From contig NC_049979.1 in assembly GCF_000003815.2 (NCBI RefSeq), forward strand, positions 16,116,900 through 16,180,899: a stretch of 64,000 bases of DNA. The letters run 5' to 3'. Below, in pieces: positions 55,390-64,000 of the stretch (positions are counted from its first letter, which is position 1; the number at the start of each line of letters is the position of its first letter). The notes under the pieces were generated by a model that worked only from the letters and a program-made list of their open reading frames with translations, did no database searches and was not told the origin of the DNA. This DNA is from Branchiostoma floridae (lineage: Eukaryota > Chordata > Leptocardii > Amphioxiformes > Branchiostomatidae). The translations under genes were made by a program, and so were the position numbers.

Positions 55390-55945
55390 CTTCCGTATCG
55401 CACAGGTTCGAAAGGCGTATCACACAGGCTCCATTCGAGTAAATCGAGCGGGCCCGGTTGGCAATTCGAATACCTGATTCGGACGTTGGAACATTGCTGT
55501 TGCAACACTTTTGGTTCGAGGGCACCAAATTTGTTCAACTTCTGGCGCATTTCACATTAAAACATGGGTTTTCTCAGGTGGGTATGACGGCAGCCCTCCC
55601 GCGGGTCGGATCGCCCGACGGCCGAAGGTTGATACGGAATACACCGTATTGTATTCTATATGTATCGCACAGGTTCGAAAGGCGTATCACACACTTTCTT
55701 CGAGTAAATCGAACCAGTTCGAGCGGGCCGAATACGGCTCGATTGGCAATTCGAATACCTAATTCGGACGTTGGAACATTGCTGTTGCAACACTTTTGGG
55801 GCACCAAATTTGTTCAACTTCTGGCGCATTTCGCATCAAAACATGGGTTTTCTCAGGTGGGTATGACATAAATAAAATACAACACGGTGTATTCCGCATC
55901 GCCCTCGGTCTCAGCCCTCCCGCGGGTCGGATCACCCTCCGGCCT
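55390..55945 (+). repeat. Two tandem copies of an interspersed repeat
   Basis: Copy 1 (about 55395-55620) and copy 2 (about 55668-55945) share long blocks: cgcacaggttcgaaaggcgt, ggacgttggaacattgctgt, caccaaatttgttcaacttc, aaacatgggttttctcaggt and ccctcccgcgggtcggat. The segment 55630-55905 has ~35-bp inverted ends (GATACGGAATACACCGTATT / GATGCGGAATACACCGTGTT), so the repeat is probably a MITE inserted next to or into an older copy. A diverged relative lies in the WDR46 intron. Confidence 0.75.
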
Positions 55946-58204
55946 ATGCAGGTCAGGCAGAACAGGTTGCCGAACCCACAGGCAAAATGTCCGTCTGCCT
56001 GCTCATCTGTCGAATCGACAGGAGAATTTAAAAAATGTACCGGAATACCTTTAAAAAGAGGCAAACCGACCTAGACAAGTCTCAATGGACAGCGCAATGT
56101 CCAATGACAATCGCAAGTATAAAGTTTGGGTCGTTTTCAGCACTTGTTGAAGCGCTACAGCCGGTACACATTTACAGGTGTGTGGCTTCTGTATGTAATT
56201 TGAAACCTTTCGAGGGGAATTTCCGTCTTGCCTTTTGGATTATATATAACTGCTAGGTGTTTCCGTGGAATGCAGTACCTGAGTCAGCTGTTGTCCGACC
56301 GGTTCCTACATTTCCCTGCAGAGACCCCACCCAAAACAGACACCACTCAGACTACTTGGGCGACGGTGTGCAATGGAGGACCTCTGCTGACGACTGTACG
56401 GATTAAAGTTCATCAGATATTTGTGATTTGAGATCAAGGTATGCCCCTTTATCAAATGATGACTTTACCCATACTCGAAAAAACAACTCGTTGCTTTTGC
56501 ATTGTATCCTGGAATATTTAAGTTCTATATCTGTAAAGTTGTGCACCAGTGACCGCCGCTGGGCACCTCCAGTCGACACTGGAACTTGTAGTCGTAGCTG
56601 TTTCTTGTTTTTTTGTTTGTTTCGATTATGTATTAGTATGTCCACAAGATAGCTTTTGCTTTGCAATCATAACTAACCTTCAAATTCTGTCTAATAGTTT
56701 AAAACTGTCATAGACTTGTCTTGATACCACGGCAGGGGATGTAGCTGTTGTTTTTTCAACAAATGAATACAATTAATTTTCGACTACCCAAGCACGAAAA
56801 AATATACCCTAGGCTTACAAACCCACAAAAATAAAGACATTTACTTCAAGAGCTCACAGATTGCTGGCACAACTCGGTAACGCTGACCGATTCTTAGCAT
56901 TCAGTCTTGCCAGATACAACACGATTCCGCCTCCCGGCAACTTTCAAAAGGAATGACTTATATAATTTGTAAGTCACACTAATGGCGCTACCGACCACGA
57001 CGTATTGTATGCATACACTTGTACTGCTAAACTCAGGTATTGAAAAAAATGCTAAGATCACTGTAGTGCCGATAGATTATATAAAGAGATTAGGGAAACA
57101 GTCACCGAACGTATATCTCGACATGTTCAAGAACATATTGAGGAGCCTACAGGTATTTTATAGCTAGGCCTAGGGCACCCTTATTACAGTTTACACATTT
57201 CTGTGAAAATTTTATTCGGTGTTTTGAAGTTTGCGATCTGCCTCAAAGACTCGAACCAACAACTGATGAGAAACTTGTAGATTATGACACAGGTGTTGGG
57301 CCTGCAAGTTCGGCGAACATTGCGATGACTTATCAGTATTCCCTGGGTGTGACCTACTTGCAGGTGTGGCTAGCTACATGTCACCAGAAATGCTTCTGAC
57401 ATAACTACAGATAAGATCTGGCACTCTGCTAGGGCGGGTCGGTATCGATGCTATTGCGAAATTCGCGTTGGTTGATTCATGCTGTTTATCAAACATACAG
57501 AGAATGGCCACACCAAGACGTGTACTCATTATGTATGGTTTGGGTTTCCGTGTCATGGTCCGTTTCGGTTTTGCAGGTGTCGGTGATTCGATAATATTCG
57601 TCATAAAATCAGGTCAGAAAATTATCGCAAATATGTAGCATTTCCGCCTTGGTATGGTTGAATTGCCGGCCAACATTCATTAGAGCGTGGACATTTCTGT
57701 GGGATTAAGACTATATGGAAAACAAAACATGTTAGATGGTACTCATTGACGTCAGTAGGAGTAGCAAAAATACCTCCACTTAAATGAAAACAAAATTAAC
57801 GCAAATTCTTCCAAAAAAAGTAGAGCAAACTAAACTAATGCATGAAGTGACCCCAGTGGCTATGTTTCCTCCCTCTATTTGTGTCCCTGATAGCATCGGC
57901 AAGGTACGTCATAAAGTCAACCTGTGCCGCTCGTAAGCATTTAAGAATGTTTGGAGAATCATTCGATTCGTACAGAGCAGATGGGACACACTATCTTATA
58001 TAACACGTTCAGGGTTCTCATGGGAAAATGTATTGACGGATAAAAAATTGTAAAACCCCACCCTTGATGTGCACGTGGCTGCATAGAAAAGAACTTATTG
58101 TGTTTTAAATGTCCAAGAAATGCTAACATACGACTTGCCTGTAGAGAAATGATGTCCATTACGTTTTGTGAACAATTTCTTTACAGAACCAAGGATAAAG
58201 GACC

Positions 58205-61200
58205 ATGACGGCAGCATTCCTGGTGACTCTGTGTTGTGTTCTGTGGTCGAATGCAGCAGTGTACAGCCAAACCCTATCAACGACGGGCATCATTCAAGCA
58301 TCTCCCACTGTTGCTGTCAGTCTGTCAGAAAACATCATTCCTACTCAGTCACTCCAGGGTTCTGTTTCACCAATATATGTATCTGTATCACCTACCAGTA
58401 CTGCAGCAATACAGGGTGCAATGGCATCCTCCCAGGCAGTACAACAGTCTGAAGCTCTTGCCAGTACCGGAACTGCCGCCCAAGCCACAGTAGTCCCTAG
58501 TCAGTCACTTCAATTGTCGGCAGCACCACCAACAATTGCCCCGAGCCAGTCATTTCAAATGTCTGTAGCTCCACCAGGAACAGTTGTCCCTAGTCAGTCA
58601 CTTCAGGTGTCTGTAGCTCCTCTTGGAACTGTTGCACTAAGTCAGTCACTTCAAATGTCGGCACCACCACCAACAGTTGTCCCTACTCAGTCACTACAAA
58701 TGTCTGTAGCTCCTCCAGCAACAGTTGCCCCTAGACAGTCGCTTCAAATGTCGGCACCACCAGCAACAGTTGCCCCTAGTCAATCACTTCAAATGTCTGT
58801 AGCTCCTCCAGGAACAGTTGCCCCTAGTCAGTCTCTTCAAATGTCGGCAGCACCACCAACAATTGCCCCTAGCCAGTCACTTCAAATGTCTGTAGCTCCA
58901 CCAGCAACAGTTGCTCCTAGTCAGTCACTTCAAATGTCTGTAGCTCCTCCTGGAGCAGTTGCACCAAGCCAGTCGCTTCAAATGTCTGCACCACCACCAG
59001 CAGCTGTCCCTAGTCAGTCACTTCAAATCTCTGCACCACCACCAACAGTTGTTCCTATCCAGTCGCTTGAAATGTCGGCAGCACCACGAACAGTTGCCCA
59101 AAGCCAGTCACTTCAATTGTCTGCACCACCACCAACAGTTGTTGCCCCTAGTCAGTCACGTCAAATATCGGCAGCACCACCAACAGTTGTCCCTAGTCAG
59201 TCACTTCAAATGTCGGCAGCACCACCAACAGTTGCCCCAAGCCAGTCGCTTCAAATGTCTGCACCACCACCAACAGTTGTCCCTAGTCAGTCACGTCAAA
59301 TGTCTGTAGCTCCTCCAGGAACAGTTGCCCCTAGTCAGTCGCTTCAAATGTCTGCATCACCACCAACAGCTGCCCCTAGTCAGTCACTTCAAATATCTGT
59401 AGCTCCACCACCAACAGTTGCCCCAAGCCAGTCGCTTCAAATGTCTGCACCACCACCAACAGTTGTCCCTAGTCAGTCACGTCAAATGTCTGTAGCTCCT
59501 CCAGGAACAGTTGCCCCTAGTCAGTCGCTTCAAATGTCTGCACCACCACCAACAGTTGTCCCTAGTCGGTCACGTCAAATGTCTGTAGCTCCTCCAGGAA
59601 CAGTTGCCCCTAGTCAGTCGCTTCAAATGTCGGCACCACCACCAACAGCTGCCCCTAGTCAGTCACTTCAAATATCTGTAGCTCCACCACCAACAGTTGT
59701 TGCCCCTAGTCGGTCGCTTCAAATGTCGGCACCACCACCAACAGTTGTCCCTACTCAGTCACTACAAATGTCTGTAGCTCCTCCAGGAACAGTTGCCCCT
59801 AGACAGTCGCTTCAAATGTTGGCACCACCACCAACAGTTGCTCCTAGTCAGTCACTTCAAATGTCTGTAGCTCCTCCAGGAACAGTTGCCCCTAGTCAGT
59901 CTCTTCAAATGTCGGCAGCACCACCAACAATTGCCCCTAGTCAGTCACTTCAAATGTCTGTAGCTCCACCAACAACAGTTGCTCCTAGTCAGTCACTTCA
60001 AATGTCTGTAGCTCCTCCAGGAGCAGTTGCACCAAGCCAGTCGCTTCAAATGTCTGCACCACCACCAACAGTTGTTGCCCCTAGTCAGTCACGTCAAATG
60101 TCTGTAGCTCCTCCAGGAACAGTTGCCCCCAGTCAGTCGCTTCAAATGTCGGCACCACCACCAACAGCTGCCCCTAGTCAGTCACTTCAAATATCTGTAG
60201 CTCCACCACCAATAGTTGTTGCCCCTAGTCAGTCGCTTCAAATGTCGGCACCACCACCAACAGTTGCCCCTAGTCAATCACTTCAAATGTCTGTAGCTCC
60301 TTTAGGAACAGTTGCCCCTAGTCAGTCACTTCAAATGCCTGTAGCTGCTCCAGGATCTGTTGCCCCAAGTCAGTCACGTCAAATGTCTGTAGCTCCACCA
60401 GCAACAGCTGCCCCTAGTCAGTCACTTCAAATATCTGTAGCTCCACCAGCAACAGTTGCTCCTAGTCAGTCACCTCAAATGTCTGTAGCTCCACTAGCAA
60501 CAGTTGCCCCTAGTCAATCACTTCAAATGTCTGTAGCTCCTCCAGGAACAGTTGCCCCAAGTCAGTCACTTCAAATGTCGGCAGCACCACAAACAGTTGT
60601 CCCTAGTCAGTCACTTCAAATGTCTGTAGCTCCACTAGCAACGGTTGCTCCTAATCAGTCACTTCAAATGTCTGTAGCTCCTCCTGGAACAGTTGCACCA
60701 AGCCAGTCGCTTCAAATGTCTGCACCACCACCAACAGTTGTCCCTAGTCAGTCACTTCAAATGTCTGCACCACCACCAACAGTTGCCCCTAGTCAATCAC
60801 TTCAAATGTCTGTAGCTCCACCATCAATAGTTGTTGCCCCTAGTCAGTCACTTCAAATGTCTGTAGCTCCACTAGCAACGGTTGCCCCTAGTCAGTCACT
60901 TCAAATGTCTGTAGCACCACCAGCCACAGTTGTCCCTAGTCAGTCACTTCAAATGTCTGCACCTCCACCAACAGTTGCCCCTAGTCAATCACTTCAAATG
61001 TCTGTAGCTCCTTTGGGAACAGTTGCCCCTAGTCAGTCACTTCAAATGCCTGTAGCTGCTCCAGGATCTGTTGCCCCTAGTCAGTCACTTCAAATGTCTG
61101 CACCTCCACCAACAGTTGCCCCTAGTCAATCACTTCAAATGTCTGTAGCTCCTTTGGGAACAGTTGCCCCTAGTCAGTCACTTCAAATGCCTGTAGCTGC

Positions 61201-63822
61201 TCCAGGATCTGTTGCCCCAAGTCAGTCACTTCAAATGTCTGTGGCTCCACCAGCAACAATTGCCCCTAGTCAGTCACTTCAAATATCTGAAGCTCCACCA
61301 GCAACAGTCGCTCCTAGTCAGTCACCTCAAATGTCTGTAGCTCCACCAGCAACAGTTGCACCTTCTCTGCCGTCACAAACTGTTGCAGCACCTATCATAA
61401 GTGCCAGTGTTGCTGTTGTTTCCACCACAATCCTACAAGATTCTATGGCACCAGTCAGCACAGCAGGTGTAGCAGTTATCATTTCACCAACCCAGTCACT
61501 GCAAACTTCTCCAACTGAGTCTATGATAGCAACACCCTCAGCTACTGCAGCCATAACCGTCCAGCCAAGTGAAACTGTGACACCCCCAGTCACGACATCT
61601 GCTGTGACTACAGCTGTGGTGACCCCTGCATCAGTCTCCACTGGTACGTACACCAGACCAATGTCACATATTCTACAGAGTAACTCTAAAAAAACTCTAT
61701 CTGCTATCATTTTGCTGTTGCTGCAAGAAAGTATAGTACACAAGCTTTTGCAACTTGACTGATTCGATTGCTTTTGTTTTCCAGATATCGAGTTGACGGC
61801 ATTCACTGTTGTTGAAAACAAGCCACCCATGTTTTACCCAAATAACAGTGTTAGCATGGCATTCGGCATTACCCTTCGCAATGGTGGGACAAGTGATGTG
61901 CAGGTATCAAAGTCATCTGACTACAAGAAATTACTGCGTTGCTACAAGAACCCTTTTCCCTCTTAAGTTAGGATAAACTAATACAAAGGCTTTCTATTCT
62001 GTTTCTTTCTGTTCTGTTAAGAGTTGCACTGTATGTCTTAAAAATCCTTTTTCAAAATTTGTAAACTTTTTAGTCAAAAACAATCTAACATAAAATTTAA
62101 TTTTGTGGTTCTTGGTTGTTTATTTTATAATGTTACATACCAAGTCGTATTTTCATGCCCAAACATATATAAATGATTTCATGCATTTTGTATTAATTTC
62201 ATTTGATATAGACTTTGTTGGACAAGTTTGATGACTGCACAGATCATTCAACACATTTTTTTCTGGTTCTGTTTTAACAGTCAAACCCGTCTGGCAACTT
62301 TGAGTTTGTTGTTTTCCTGGCCAACTCTTCTCAACCAGCTCAAACTCCTGCACCAGGACAGCTCAGTGTCAGGATCACTTCCGCTGTGGATGGAACAACA
62401 GGTGTGGCTCAGGGGGATGTCACTGCTCTTGCCGCTGAAACCACCCTGAACACTCTAACTACAAGCAACTGTGCGGAAATGACTCACGTCTGCCTTCGGA
62501 TGTTGGTGACTGGCAACTTCACAGACACTGATGCTGCAAACAATGATCAATGTCTGGCATTTGGAAGTGGAAGCGGACAAGTTGGAGCTAAAGACTGCAC
62601 AAAATGTATGTCTTAGGATTTAATCATATTTTCTAATTTACTAGATAAAAGTTATTAATATAACCATTTATACTTTTACACTGACACACAACGTTTTTTG
62701 TGTGTGTACGTTCGCCATTTATTCCTGAAGGTGTTGCTTGCATACATGACTAATTTGGAAACAGGTAATAATTAATCATGGAATATTGGCACAATCAATG
62801 TACAGCTGATCACTTCAGATCTTATTGCAAAGGTCATTACATTCCATGTGTACATGATGTCCCTTACTGCTGCTTACCAAGTAATTCCCATTTGCCTTCC
62901 CAGTGGTGGGCTCTTGCTCGGTAACCTGCCACACAAAAGCGTCCTGTCTGCTGCAGTCAGGGACAGGAGTGGGCGTGTGCACCTGCCAGTCTGGCTATAC
63001 AGGGGATGGGGCCAGCTGTACTGGTAAGACCAGGCTTTATTCACCTTTAATTATGCCGATGCATAAGTGTTGCTAACATTAAACTACTAGAGTACTTTAA
63101 AGTTAATGCTGATACATGTATCAACAAACTTTCAAATCAGTGGGAGAAAATAAAATTACTACCAGAGTGATGTTAGAATAAATATTTGTCTTTAGTTTAT
63201 ATTACCCCATGAAATATTGTTTTAAAAAGATCCATCTGAATAACATTTATTTTTCTCCTACACTCCTAGATATCAATGAGTGTACCAGTAACACTGCCAA
63301 CTGTGCAGCGGACCGGGTGTGTCGTAACACGGAGGGTTCCTTCTCGTGTGACTGTAAGCCAGGATTTACAGAGAAAGATGGAACATGTGAAGGTAAGGCC
63401 AACATCTGTCAGTGTTCCTATCGAGCTAAGCAGTCATACTGTTCTGTTTCAAATAAAGGAAAGTAAAAGGACAGACATAAAGATCTGAAAATCATTCACA
63501 ATACAGTACTTGCAAAATTTTCAAGCACCATCCTTCATGGCTTGGGGTTGAAGTCAGCTGCTACTACATACTAAAAAATCTTGCTTCATTCACAACATGA
63601 TAATATACTTTGAAGAGCAATTCAGAATGAACCCACAGGTTACACGATAACATTGTTGGCTAATGGAATAAACCAACAAGATACATGATAACATTGTTCT
63701 TTACCACAGAGACCCAGGCCTACTCAGCCACTGTCCGCATCACCAATGAGGTTTTCGACTCTTCCCTAAATGACCCCACCTCTACTCGCTTCATGAATCT
63801 CAAAGTCCAAGTCACCACAGTT
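58205..63822 (+). CDS. Mucin-like secreted/membrane protein with giant repeat exon, EGF modules and SEA domain (3' end outside window)
   Basis: Six coding exons visible: 58205-61643, 61785-61903, 62281-62605, 62904-63023, 63270-63392 and 63710-63822. Phases close and the gene continues beyond the window. A signal peptide (MTAAFLVTLCCVLWSNAAVYS) starts the protein. Residues about 98-1055 are some 60 tandem 14-17-aa repeats of the type PSQSLQMSVAPPGTVA, rich in Ser, Pro and Thr, so heavily O-glycosylated by inference. Exons 2-3 encode a beta-sandwich-like region (MAFGITLRNGGTSDV, FEFVVFLAN) with four cysteines in exon 3. Exon 4 is a six-cysteine EGF module (CSVTCHTKASC...CTCQSGYTGDGASC). Exon 5 is a calcium-binding EGF (DINECTSNTANC...CDCKPGF). 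Exon 6 opens like a SEA domain (YSATVRITNEVFDSSLNDPT). The acceptor TTTACAG at 58186 indicates a 5' UTR exon upstream. Likely a mucosal or surface-barrier protein; no specific orthologue recognised. Confidence 0.88.
58498..61370 (+). repeat. Coding minisatellite of the mucin-like gene
   Basis: About 60 in-frame units of 42-51 bp built on cctagtcagtcacttcaaat followed by gtctgtagctcctccaggaa or gtcggcaccaccaccaacag. Units fall into several classes (SVAPPGTVA, SAPPPTVV, SAAPPTIA, PVAAPGSVA). These recur in blocks, e.g. a ~135-bp block with PVAAPGSVA seen three times (near 60250-60390, 60955-61085 and 61090-61225). No unit breaks the reading frame. Confidence 0.95.
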
Positions 63823-64000
63823 GTGAGTATTTCATGTGAATGCATGTTAGTATTTGGGACATTGAAGTACTGTTATCCACATGGGCAGGTGGTTTAACAT
63901 GTGATCATAGCTAGGAACTTGGTTAATGAATGATGTCATGAATGTCTTGTAGATAAGGAAAGCTCTACAATCAAGACTATTTTTACAATTAGATTACAGT

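Larger units (their letters stand above)
52760..58186. other. Gene-poor, repeat-bearing stretch
   Basis: About 5.4 kb with no recognisable gene. It contains a 14-base G run (52944-52957), a (TA)n microsatellite (55316-55334) and a duplicated ~280-bp repeat (55390-55945). ORFs of 60-137 codons here have no recognisable domains. The last part (57.9-58.19 kb) probably holds upstream regulatory sequence of the mucin-like gene. Confidence 0.5.

Noticed and set aside
61327-61830. 167-codon minus-strand ORF at the end of the mucin repeats
   Set aside because: Shadow of the Thr/Val-rich tail of the mucin exon; it crosses that exon's splice donor and has no domain.

Overview
This is a eukaryotic, intron-rich window. 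The encoded proteins are animal orthologues, and their divergence from vertebrates, the compact introns and the many short non-autonomous transposons suggest an invertebrate deuterostome. My best guess is a cephalochordate (amphioxus, Branchiostoma); this is inferred from general character, not from a search. No bacterial features, CRISPR arrays, tRNA or rRNA genes were recognised.

Layout. 1-3807 (+): the 3' ten coding exons of UGP2 (UDP-glucose pyrophosphorylase), which begins before the window. 6859-9472 (-): complete PAFAH1B2/3-like catalytic subunit in six coding exons, with a LINE fragment in intron 1. 11534-13943 (+): WDR46/BING4, two exons. 15647-31822 (-): complete LZTR1 in 22 coding exons. 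Its 8-kb intron between coding exons 15 and 16 is full of mobile DNA and a 65-68 bp minisatellite, and its 5' intron carries several inverted-repeat transposons. 37288-48626 (+): complete PRDM10 in 16 coding exons plus a predicted 5' UTR exon, divergent from LZTR1. 51782-52759 (-): an intronless RING-finger protein with its own TATA box. 52.8-58.2 kb: gene-poor and repeat-bearing. 58205-63822 (+, continuing past the window): a secreted or membrane mucin-like protein with one giant repeat exon, then a beta-sandwich-like region, two EGF modules and the start of a SEA domain.

Exon models were built by hand from conserved protein sequence, GT..AG borders and codon phase. All internal phases close for every multi-exon gene: PAFAH 235 aa, WDR46 597 aa, LZTR1 785 aa, PRDM10 1261 aa. 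The neighbouring genes have unrelated jobs (sugar nucleotide synthesis, lipid/dynein-linked hydrolase, ribosome biogenesis, Ras-pathway ubiquitination, transcription, mucosal surface), as expected for an animal chromosome. The only regulatory pairing suggested by layout is the close divergent pair LZTR1/PRDM10.

The most unusual structure is at 18159-24975 inside LZTR1: a termini arrangement A1...B1-A2...B2 with identical A copies and identical B copies. It is either a split-direct-repeat element or two young transposons side by side. There are two assembly gaps (20684-20788 and 24001-24184).
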